Shown: piece after piece, positions 16,894 to 24,151 of the stretch | How positions within the stretch are numbered: the stretch's first letter is position 1 | How the letters are laid out: every line of letters begins with the position of its first letter | From: Rhodospirillales bacterium | GTDB lineage: Bacteria > Pseudomonadota > Alphaproteobacteria > Rhodospirillales > Casp-alpha2 | Direction: 5' to 3' | Assembly (NCBI GenBank): GCA_013203595.1 | Contig: JABMNT010000168.1 | Location: 1-37,898 of the forward strand | Length of the DNA: 37,898 bases | The notes under the pieces: model-generated | Databases searched by the model: none | The model's input: only the letters and a program-made list of their open reading frames with translations | What the model was told of the DNA's origin: nothing | Made by a program: the position numbers and the translations under genes

Positions 16894-19644
16894 TTATTTG
16901 ATCTTGTTATTCAAGGCGTCCTCGGTGAACACCCGCAGCCCCAGATCGGGTCGGTAGCCGTGGATTTCCTTTACGTCCAGATTGCGCAGGAACTCGATGA
17001 TCTGCGCGCTGATAACCTGTCCGGGCACCAAGATGGGGAACCCGGGCGGATAGGGAATAATGAACGTCGATGAGACAACCTGACGTCCGGTTGCCATTGC
17101 CTGATCCAGGGTCCCGTCATTCATGCCCAGATATTCACAGTTATCTTCGTTGTAGGACATGAAGAAGGCATCGCGCATATGGCCTTCGGGGGTGGACCCC
17201 GCCGCGTCCGGGCGGAAGGCATCATGGAACTTGGAGAAATCCGGCAGGGACGGTAATTCATGGGTCAGAGAATGAATTTTCTGCTGGTGAACGGCCCGTT
17301 CCGGTGCGTTCATGTCTTCGAAACGGTCATCCAGTTCACCGGCAATCTTGACCAGAACCTCGATCAGATAAGCGATCGAGCTGCGTGTGGTGCCGATGTT
17401 GGTCATGAACAGGACCGTGTTGCGCGAGGTTTTGTTGACCTGGATGCCATACTTGTCCATCAGGATATCGTTCTTGAAGGTGTCTCCATCAAGACCGGTA
17501 CCGCCGACAAACAGGGTGACCCGGGTGGCATCAAGGCAGAACTCGTCATCGGCCCAGGCGTCCCAGATATCATTCCAGCCGCGGTCCAGGTCGTAATAGC
17601 TCTCGATCCCCGATTGCCGGTGTCCGCTGGGAATCATATCGCCCACGGTCAGCACCTTGAAATGCTTCGACAGTAACGGATGGGTGCGGATCCGCTGGCG
17701 CAGCAGCATGGCCAGTTCAACCTGCTTTTGCACCAGTTCGAACCCTTCCAGTTCGACCTGCCGGCGACCCACATCCAGCGACGCCAGAATCTGGTAATTG
17801 GGCGAGGTTGAGGTATGGGTCATATAGGCTTCGTGAAACGGCTCGGCGACCTTGGCGTTGAAGTCCTGATCGTAGACATGGATCATCGAGCCCTGGCGCA
17901 GCGAGGTCAGAGTCTTGTGGGTCGATTGGGTTGTATAGACCCGGATCCGCACCTTGTCCGGGTCGGGATAGAGGTGCTTGTCGAGCTGTGCCTCATGGTC
18001 ATCGGGATCAATTTTTGCCAGCGCCTTTTGTTTTTTGGTATAGAGCGCCCGGTAGGCGGCCGATTTGTATTTTTTGCGCAGGGCCTCGGCCGCGTGCATG
18101 CCGGTGCGCGTGCGGTAGGTCGGCCCGGACCGGGCAAAGGCAAACCAGGCTTCGTCCCAGAGAAAGACCAGGTCGGGCTTGATCGCCAGACATTCTTCCA
18201 TGAACCGCTCAACGTTATAAACGATGCCGTCAAAGGTGCAGTTGGTGAGCAGCAGCATTTTAACCCGCTCCAGCTTGCCGGCGGCACGCAGCTCGAGCAG
18301 GATTTTCTTGATCGAGCGGAGCGGCACGGCACCATACATGGAGTATTCGTGCAGCGGATAGGAATCGAGATAGATGACGTCGGCGCCAGCCAGCACCATG
18401 CCGTAGTGATGGGACTTATGGCAGTCACGGTCAACCAGTACGATATCGCCGGGCTGGACCAGCGCCTGCACAACGATCTTGTTGCAGGTCGAGGTGCCAT
18501 TGGTGGCGAAAAAGGTCCGCCGGGAACCAAAGGCCCGTGCCGCCAGTTCCTGGGCGCGCTTGATCGGGCCGTGTGGTTCGAGCAGGGAATCAAGGCCGCC
18601 GGATGTGGCAGAGGTTTCCGCCAGAAAAATATTCATGCCATAAAACTCGCCCATGTCCTGGATCCAGTGGGACTTGGTGATCGACTTGCCACGGGAAATG
18701 GGCATGGCGTGAAAAACGCCGGTCGGCTGTTTCGAGTAATGTTTCAGGGCCGTGAAAAACGGCGTTTCGTAGCGTGATTCGACACCGCGCAGCACATTCA
18801 TATGCAGCTCGAGGTAATCTTCCCGGTTATAGAAAATCCGCCGGCAGGACTTGCCGGCACGCCCGGCAATATCTTCGACCGACTGATCTGTGACCAGATA
18901 GATGTCCAGTTCCGGACGCACTTCGGTGATCACATTGGCCAGGGTCAGCCCATAGTCCTGTGGCTCCAGATCGTCGAGATTTCCGCACTGGGCCTGGTCC
19001 AGATAGCGCTTGAGAACCGGCATGTCGTGTTGGGAATGCAACTGAAAGCCAAACCGGATGACGACGGCCTGAATGGTCTGATTGAACAGAACCGCGATCA
19101 GGGCATCCTCAAAGCTGGGCACGAATACCGGCTCGTAGGTAAAGGAATCCTCTTCGCGCTTGAGCGCGGCCAGGTTGTCACGCTGCTGACGCTGCTGCGA
19201 AAGCGGCATATCATCAACAATAAGGACTTCGAAATAAGGCCGCCGGCGGGTTCTTTCATCGGGGCTGTCGTCGTCTTCGCCATGGGGATCTTCATCGTCA
19301 GTCTGGCCCGATGCCAGGTTCAGGTGCTTTCGCCGGTAACTTTCGCTCATCAGAGCGCCGACGATCCGCTTGACCAACTGGAACAGATGCTCGAAGTCCT
19401 GATCGCGCAACAGTTGCTCGATCAGCCGGAACTGCTGGCGACCGGGAAAGGCAAAATAGGCTTCCATGGGGGCAATCTGATCCATCAGACGGCGCGCCTC
19501 TTCTGCCGAGTTTGGAGCCGCCCGGTTCTCGGCCAGGCGCTGGCAGATATTTTTCAGCTGGTTCCAGGTGTCGGCCCGAAACAGCGATGCATTGTAAAAT
19601 TGACTCAAGGAGCGCTTTTCGGTAACGGCTTGGTCATCGGACAT
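16894..19644 (-). CDS. Large Orn/Lys/Arg-type PLP-dependent decarboxylase
   Basis: A 916-aa fold-type I PLP enzyme of the basic amino acid decarboxylase group. These convert ornithine, lysine or arginine to putrescine, cadaverine or agmatine. The PLP lysine is K577 in STHKTLTSLRQGSM. Upstream are ATNGTSTCNKIVVQALVQPGD, DRDCHKSHHYG and the PLP-ring Asp in FLWDEAWFAF. E. coli relatives have about 710-755 residues. The excess here lies mostly in the N-terminal wing: an added helical region (1-110), an acidic linker DDEDPHGEDDDSPDER and a receiver-like FEVLIVDDMPLSQQ. The substrate cannot be told from sequence. The gene starts 3 nt after the nitrilase stop and its ribosome site (GGGGGGAAA) is inside that gene, so the two are coupled. 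It is probably a cytoplasmic oligomer supplying the amine for the operon. Confidence 0.88.
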   Translation of the reverse strand: MSDDQAVTEKRSLSQFYNASLFRADTWNQLKNICQRLAENRAAPNSAEEARRLMDQIAPMEAYFAFPGRQQFRLIEQLLRDQDFEHLFQLVKRIVGALMSESYRRKHLNLASGQTDDEDPHGEDDDSPDERTRRRPYFEVLIVDDMPLSQQRQQRDNLAALKREEDSFTYEPVFVPSFEDALIAVLFNQTIQAVVIRFGFQLHSQHDMPVLKRYLDQAQCGNLDDLEPQDYGLTLANVITEVRPELDIYLVTDQSVEDIAGRAGKSCRRIFYNREDYLELHMNVLRGVESRYETPFFTALKHYSKQPTGVFHAMPISRGKSITKSHWIQDMGEFYGMNIFLAETSATSGGLDSLLEPHGPIKRAQELAARAFGSRRTFFATNGTSTCNKIVVQALVQPGDIVLVDRDCHKSHHYGMVLAGADVIYLDSYPLHEYSMYGAVPLRSIKKILLELRAAGKLERVKMLLLTNCTFDGIVYNVERFMEECLAIKPDLVFLWDEAWFAFARSGPTYRTRTGMHAAEALRKKYKSAAYRALYTKKQKALAKIDPDDHEAQLDKHLYPDPDKVRIRVYTTQSTHKTLTSLRQGSMIHVYDQDFNAKVAEPFHEAYMTHTSTSPNYQILASLDVGRRQVELEGFELVQKQVELAMLLRQRIRTHPLLSKHFKVLTVGDMIPSGHRQSGIESYYDLDRGWNDIWDAWADDEFCLDATRVTLFVGGTGLDGDTFKNDILMDKYGIQVNKTSRNTVLFMTNIGTTRSSIAYLIEVLVKIAGELDDRFEDMNAPERAVHQQKIHSLTHELPSLPDFSKFHDAFRPDAAGSTPEGHMRDAFFMSYNEDNCEYLGMNDGTLDQAMATGRQVVSSTFIIPYPPGFPILVPGQVISAQIIEFLRNLDVKEIHGYRPDLGLRVFTEDALNNKIK

Positions 19645-19647
19645 GAA

Positions 19648-20613
19648 TTATTTCCCCCCGGCTTCGGCTGTTGGTTTTGCAATATCAATGATTTCACCGG
19701 CCGGTGATGTGTGATCAAGCGGCAGTACGGCTTCCGGCGGTGCCATATGAACGCCATCGCGGCTGCCTTGCTGCGGCATTTCCAGGGCACCCAGACTGTT
19801 CAGATAGCCGGTATCGAAGGTTTCGTTATAGACGGGGAAGGCGCAATTGCGGTCGCGAAAGCTTTTCAGTGTCTGCCCCAGACTGCGGTGGCCGGTGACG
19901 CGCTGACGGCGCACCATGTCAAAGTCCACTTCAATGGGAATGATCTCTTCCTGACCGGCCGCCTGGTAGACCAGATTGCCAACCGGATCGACAACACAGG
20001 AGCGGCCGGTGCCGCCGGACCCCAGGCCGTTGATGTCAAAAATATAGCACTGGAACATGGCCGCCGTGGCCTGGGCAATGGAGATTTCGATATCGCGGTC
20101 TGTGGTTCCGGTCAAAACCGGATGCAGCAGAACCTCGGCCCCCATGGCTGTTATCTGGCGCATGGTTTCCGGGAACCAGATATCATAGCAAATGGACAGG
20201 CCAAACCGGCCAACACCGGGGACATCAAACACCAGACATTCGGAACCACCGGTTACACCGTGCTCGTAAGGCGCGAAGGGAAACATTTTCCGGTATCTGG
20301 CGATAACTTCGCCGGCCGGGTTGATAACCACGGCCTCGTTGAAAAGCGCACCGTGCTCGTGAACAAACATCGAGCCGGGGATCAGCCAGATATTATGCTG
20401 GCGGGCTTTTTCACAAAGCAGATGAAGCATTTCCTCATAACTCGCCGGATGGTTTTCCGGGACCGGCCCATAGGGGGCCAATTCGCTGAACAGCACCATT
20501 TGCACCCAGGGAAAGCGGATCATGGCCAAATCGATCTTGTGGGCCATTGCGGTCACGTTTTCATGGTCAACCGCGACGTTCATCTGGACGCCGGCTATGG
20601 AAAATGGGGTCAT
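19648..20613 (-). CDS. Carbon-nitrogen hydrolase (nitrilase superfamily)
   Basis: A 321-aa cytoplasmic amidase-type enzyme. The catalytic triad is visible as E44 (FSELAPYGP), K109 (RYRKMFPFAPYE) and C142 (SICYDIWFPE), with the second glutamate E117 in place. Family members hydrolyse amides, carbamoyl amines or nitriles. N-carbamoylputrescine amidase (AguB) is one of them and would fit next to a decarboxylase, but this protein has a different C-terminal extension (after about 265) and no agmatine deiminase gene is nearby. The substrate is therefore open. It lies 89 bp behind gabT and 3 bp ahead of the decarboxylase gene, on the same strand. Confidence 0.86.
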   Translation of the reverse strand: MTPFSIAGVQMNVAVDHENVTAMAHKIDLAMIRFPWVQMVLFSELAPYGPVPENHPASYEEMLHLLCEKARQHNIWLIPGSMFVHEHGALFNEAVVINPAGEVIARYRKMFPFAPYEHGVTGGSECLVFDVPGVGRFGLSICYDIWFPETMRQITAMGAEVLLHPVLTGTTDRDIEISIAQATAAMFQCYIFDINGLGSGGTGRSCVVDPVGNLVYQAAGQEEIIPIEVDFDMVRRQRVTGHRSLGQTLKSFRDRNCAFPVYNETFDTGYLNSLGALEMPQQGSRDGVHMAPPEAVLPLDHTSPAGEIIDIAKPTAEAGGK

Positions 20614-20702
20614 AAATGGGGATTCCTAAGGTTAGAATGCATTCAGTCTATTGCCTATCTCCGCCAAAAGTAAACTGATTCGATCAAGTGATCTTGGTGT
20701 AA

Positions 20703-22004
20703 CTATCCCGCTGCGGCTGAGGCGGCGGAGATTTCGGACAGCGAACGCTCCAGGATATCGAGGCCTTCGTTGATGATTTCGTCGCTGGCTGTCAGCGGCA
20801 CCAGAATGCGGATGGTATTGGCATAGACGCCGCAGGACAGCAGCAACAAGCCGTTTTCCAGTGACCGCGCACACAGGGCTTTGGCCGCTGCCGCATCGGG
20901 CTTGGTGCCATGGGCGCTGACCAGCTCGAAGGCAACCATGGCACCAAGGCCCCGGATCTCTCCAATGGGGTGGGAATTGGAGCTGCCGGACATGGCCTGA
21001 ATGCGAGCGGTTATGGATTTGCCCAGCTTTTCGCTGCGCTCCACCAGCTTGTCCTTTTCAATGACGTCAAGAACGCCCAGTGCGGCCGCACAGCTGATCG
21101 GGTTGCCGCCATAGGTGCCGCCCAGTCCACCGGGTTCTGCCGCATCCATGATTTCCGCCTTGCCAATAACCCCGGCCAGCGGGAATCCGCCGGCCAGGCT
21201 TTTGGCGATGGTGATCATATCGGGCTCGATGCCGGCATGTTCAATGGCAAATAATTTTCCGGTGCGGGCAAAGCCGGTCTGAATCTCGTCGGCGATCAGG
21301 ACAATGCCATGTTCGTCGCAAATCGCCCGCAGCCGCTGCATCATTTCCGGTGGCGCCACGTAAAAACCGCCTTCGCCCTGAACCGGCTCGATGATCATGG
21401 CGGCGATCCGTTCCGGTCCCACATCGGACTTGAAAAGCAGGTCCAGGGCCTTGAAGGTATCGTCAACGGTGACCCCGTGAACCGGCATCGGGAAGGGCAG
21501 GTGATAGATCTCGGCGGGAAACGGGCCGAAGCCTTTCTTGTAGGGAACCACTTTTCCGGTCAGGCCCATGGTCAGGTGAGTCCGCCCGTGAAAGCCGCCG
21601 GCAAAGGCGATGACGCCGGCGCGGCCGGTATGGGCGCGGGCAATTTTAATGGCATTTTCCACCGCTTCGGCACCGGTCGTCACGAATAAGGTTTTCTTTG
21701 CCGATGGCCCCGGCGCCAGCGCGTTCAGACGTTCGGCCAGTTCCACATAGGATTCATAGGGAACCACCTGATAGGCGGTATGGGTAAACCGCGCCAGTTG
21801 CGCGTTGACCCGTTCCATGACCACGGGGTTGCGATGTCCGGTATTCAAAACGGCGATGCCGCCGGCAAAATCGATATAGCGCTTGCCTTCGACGTCCCAT
21901 AGTTCGGCATTGTCGGCATGGTCGGCGAAAATCCCCGTTGCTGTGGCCACGCCGCGCGGTGTGGCGGCCTGCAGACGGGCTTTCAGGGTTTGATTATCGG
22001 TCAT
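20703..22004 (-). CDS. gabT: 4-aminobutyrate--2-oxoglutarate aminotransferase
   Basis: A 433-aa class III PLP aminotransferase. It moves the amino group of 4-aminobutyrate to 2-oxoglutarate, giving succinate semialdehyde and glutamate. The PLP lysine is K268 in ITIAKSLAGGFPLAGV, the same number as in E. coli GabT. Other family features are VTTGAEAVENAIKIARAHTGR, FHGRTHLTMGLTGK, EPVQGEGGF and ADEIQTGFARTG. The ATG at 22004 follows GGAGAA. It lies 64 nt behind the VOC gene and 89 nt before the nitrilase gene, so it may belong to the same transcript. There it could take the product of putrescine breakdown, or act on a related omega-amino acid. Closely related aminotransferases for 5-aminovalerate cannot be excluded. 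Confidence 0.86.
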   Translation of the reverse strand: MTDNQTLKARLQAATPRGVATATGIFADHADNAELWDVEGKRYIDFAGGIAVLNTGHRNPVVMERVNAQLARFTHTAYQVVPYESYVELAERLNALAPGPSAKKTLFVTTGAEAVENAIKIARAHTGRAGVIAFAGGFHGRTHLTMGLTGKVVPYKKGFGPFPAEIYHLPFPMPVHGVTVDDTFKALDLLFKSDVGPERIAAMIIEPVQGEGGFYVAPPEMMQRLRAICDEHGIVLIADEIQTGFARTGKLFAIEHAGIEPDMITIAKSLAGGFPLAGVIGKAEIMDAAEPGGLGGTYGGNPISCAAALGVLDVIEKDKLVERSEKLGKSITARIQAMSGSSNSHPIGEIRGLGAMVAFELVSAHGTKPDAAAAKALCARSLENGLLLLSCGVYANTIRILVPLTASDEIINEGLDILERSLSEISAASAAAG

Positions 22005-22068
22005 CGTCGTTCTCCGGATGGTGACCGGGCGGACATAAAAGACGTCCGCCCGTCACTTGCGATAGATG

Positions 22069-22653
22069 TCAGGCGGCGTTGCTGTTGAGGGCTTCGCTGG
22101 CTTCCAGGTAGAGGTCCTGTTCGGGGCTGGGCTGGGTACGGTCGGCCAGCGGCTCATGCACAGAAAAGCTCGGAACGACAGCGGCTTCTGTCTCTGCTTG
22201 CGGAATGACAGCAGTGGCCGGCTTGCTTTGCGTTTTGGCAATGCGGTGGGATACCGACCAGACATGACCAAAGGGATCGATAAACTTGCCGTAACGTTCG
22301 CCCCAGGGGGTGTCGGCAAAGGCGATGAGAATACCGGCACCCTGTGCCAGGGCCCGCTGCCAGATATCACCGGCGGCTGCATCATAGACATGGATGCCGA
22401 CAGCCGTACCACCAATCCCGGTTGGTGACAGAATCCCAAAGGCCGGCATCTCGTCCATGATTCGGATCAGGGAGTTGCCGATTTTGACCTCAGCCTGCAG
22501 CACGGTAATTCCGTCGTCAGCGGTGACCCGCGACACGACGATCGCGTCAAACACGTCTTTGTAGTAGGCCAGCGCCTGGTCGGCGCCGCGCACCACCAGC
22601 TCAGGGGTGATCGTCCGGTAGCCTTTGGGGATCGGGGCAATTTTCTTGGGCAT
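22069..22653 (-). CDS. VOC family protein (glyoxalase/PhnB-like)
   Basis: A 194-aa protein with one vicinal-oxygen-chelate unit of about 125 residues: TPELVVRGADQALAYYKDVF at the start, GNSLIRIMDE in the middle, and TPWGERYGKFIDPFGHVWSVS at the end. These are the marks of the PhnB-like branch, whose members often have no known reaction. The last 65 residues are a Pro/Ala/Glu/Gln-rich tail, probably disordered, that the family lacks. The ATG at 22653 follows GAGGAGA; a reading 16 codons longer lacks a ribosome site. It is first in the minus-strand run ahead of gabT and is divergent from the 175-aa hypothetical gene. Confidence 0.8.
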   Translation of the reverse strand: MPKKIAPIPKGYRTITPELVVRGADQALAYYKDVFDAIVVSRVTADDGITVLQAEVKIGNSLIRIMDEMPAFGILSPTGIGGTAVGIHVYDAAAGDIWQRALAQGAGILIAFADTPWGERYGKFIDPFGHVWSVSHRIAKTQSKPATAVIPQAETEAAVVPSFSVHEPLADRTQPSPEQDLYLEASEALNSNAA

Positions 22654-22733
22654 GCGATAGTCTCCTCGGTTGGATGCGCGCAACGTGTCGGTCATGTCCA
22701 TCTGGATTCGAAATCACGCGCGTTTAAAAAAAT

Positions 22734-22745
22734 TGGCAATTGCCA
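22734..22745. promoter_or_regulatory. Palindrome in the divergent promoter region
   Basis: TGGCAATTGCCA is a perfect 12-bp palindrome in the 161-bp gap between the divergent VOC gene and hypothetical gene. Further on, ATGTA occurs four times (near 22754, 22764, 22783 and 22824), two of them within an ATGTACATCAT context. Such an arrangement is typical of a regulator site, but the protein is unknown. Confidence 0.35.
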
Positions 22746-22814
22746 CGCACATCATGTAGCATAATGTACATCATACACAAAGATGTACTGCAAAACAATT
22801 AGAAAGTCAACATC

Positions 22815-23342
22815 ATGGATCAAGATGTAGCCCTTGGCGTAACCATGACCATCACCCAGGCAGATATTCCCTTTCTGCGCGCGGCGGGGCGGTTGGGTGA
22901 ATACGCTGTGGTCTATCGGACCTACCGCCAGCAAATGGGCGGCGGTTTTGGCGATCAGGAGAAGAACCCCTTTGCCTGGGGCGTTCTGGTCTATGTCGAT
23001 GCGGAAGTTGCACGAATCTACAGCGCCCGGGGGCTGGCCCGCGAATGGACGGATCTGACCCGCCTGGAAAAGTGGATTCGCGCCCAGGGATTCTGGTACT
23101 GGTGGATGCGCAATGACCTGGAGCCGCTGATGGACGCAATCGCCGACGATGAGGCCGATGATGCCGATCCGCTGACGTCTACGGTTGAACCTGAGCAACC
23201 GGCGACAGCAGACCCGGCGACCGACGATGTCGGCAAGGCCGAAAACCCGGCCTCACAAATGGCCCGGGTCGCCGGTGGCGATTCCGACGTGGTGCCGCTG
23301 CCAACCCGGTTGTTCCGGCTGGTACCGAAATCTGGCAGCTGA
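22815..23342 (+). CDS. Hypothetical protein with acidic disordered tail
   Basis: A 175-aa protein that I do not recognise. Residues 15-110 look like a compact domain: RLGEYAVVYRTYRQ, NPFAWGVLVYVDAEVARIYSARG, then REWTDLTRLEKWIRAQGFWYWWMRNDLEPL with many Trp and Tyr. Residues 110-160 are acidic and Ala/Pro-rich (ADDEADDADP), probably disordered, and a short hydrophobic-basic end follows (PTRLFRLVPK). There is no signal peptide or membrane segment. ATG 22815 has only a weak ribosome site (AGAAAG), and ATG 22845 is an alternative. It is divergent from the VOC gene and may share its control region. Confidence 0.7.
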   Translation: MDQDVALGVTMTITQADIPFLRAAGRLGEYAVVYRTYRQQMGGGFGDQEKNPFAWGVLVYVDAEVARIYSARGLAREWTDLTRLEKWIRAQGFWYWWMRNDLEPLMDAIADDEADDADPLTSTVEPEQPATADPATDDVGKAENPASQMARVAGGDSDVVPLPTRLFRLVPKSGS

Positions 23343-23754
23343 TACGTCGAGCGGTTCCGAGGCTTATTGGATCGTCGAAAGCGCCCCGGTTCATTGATCA
23401 TACAGCTGTAAAAAATTTTAATTTACTGGCTTCAATAGCCCCGATCAGCGAACCACATTCCCAGAAACATCGGATTCGTATCGGAGTGGGGGAACTGTCT
23501 ATTAAATCGACTTATAGAATGCCTGTCTATATATTGGTCAAAAGACGAATTAGGAGACAGCGAAACAATCGCGTTATCCCCGGTCTACGAACCCATAATA
23601 TAATAGACATTTGGCCGTTTTGGATTCGTGGTATTATTGAAAACAAATACGCGTGCTATATGTTACTGAGCCAAAATCATAGCTAAGAAGCGAGAATTTT
23701 AATAAGCTATTGGGTCTCAAACATAATAATATCCTTTGAAAACGGGAGTTATCG
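23343..23754. other. AT-rich gap without a convincing gene
   Basis: A 412-bp stretch of clearly lower GC than its flanks. A 66-codon frame at 23486-23686 has no ribosome site and a very basic, unnatural-looking composition, so I do not call it. No hairpin with a T-run was seen. The end carries the ribosome site of the small membrane protein gene that follows. Confidence 0.5.
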
Positions 23755-23967
23755 TTGACTGCTCTTACGCCTGAAGAAATGAAACTTGTCGACGAAAACG
23801 TCTCACTTTCAGAAAAATGCGCCATTCGTGTGAGGCGGATATTTAAATTTAGCTGGGTTACGATGGTGATGATGATAGGCGTTCTGGTCGGCGGTTTTAT
23901 TGGTGTTGCTGTTTCAGTTGGATGGGTTACCGGAATCACCTTTTTGACCTTTATAAGCCAAAATTAG
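23755..23967 (+). CDS. Small membrane protein, 70 aa, TTG start
   Basis: A TTG start at 23755 follows CGGGAG at 7 nt. The first 30 residues are polar and charged (LTPEEMKLVDENVSLSEKC). From about 33 a hydrophobic region with a small Gly-rich turn (TMVMMIGVLVGGFIGVAVSV) spans the membrane once or twice up to the C terminus. I know no family for it. The ribosome site and amphipathic-then-hydrophobic layout support a real gene in an otherwise empty AT-rich region; the unusual start lowers confidence. Confidence 0.55.
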   Translation: MTALTPEEMKLVDENVSLSEKCAIRVRRIFKFSWVTMVMMIGVLVGGFIGVAVSVGWVTGITFLTFISQN

Positions 23968-24151
23968 TCCAGTCAATGAGGTGATAATTCCGGCTATTTA
24001 GGGTAACTTCCGGTTAATTGAGAAATTATAAGTTATTGATTTCCCGCAATTAAGATCCCGGCGAATCAGGGGCCTCGCCAACCGCAATGCCACGTTCCGA
24101 AATAATCCCTAATTTTCCGGTTTTGCGCCAGGAGACACCAGCACCCTTGCC

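Noticed and set aside
17815-18777. 320-codon open frame opposite the decarboxylase
   Set aside because: Covers the PLP domain on the other strand, and all family motifs are in the minus-strand gene.
19648-20613. Naming the nitrilase aguB (N-carbamoylputrescine amidase)
   Set aside because: The triad fits any family member, no agmatine deiminase gene is nearby, and the C terminus differs. The pairing with a decarboxylase is only suggestive.
23486-23686. 66-codon frame in the AT-rich gap
   Set aside because: GTG start without a ribosome site and an implausible composition, very basic and then aromatic, with no sign of a domain.
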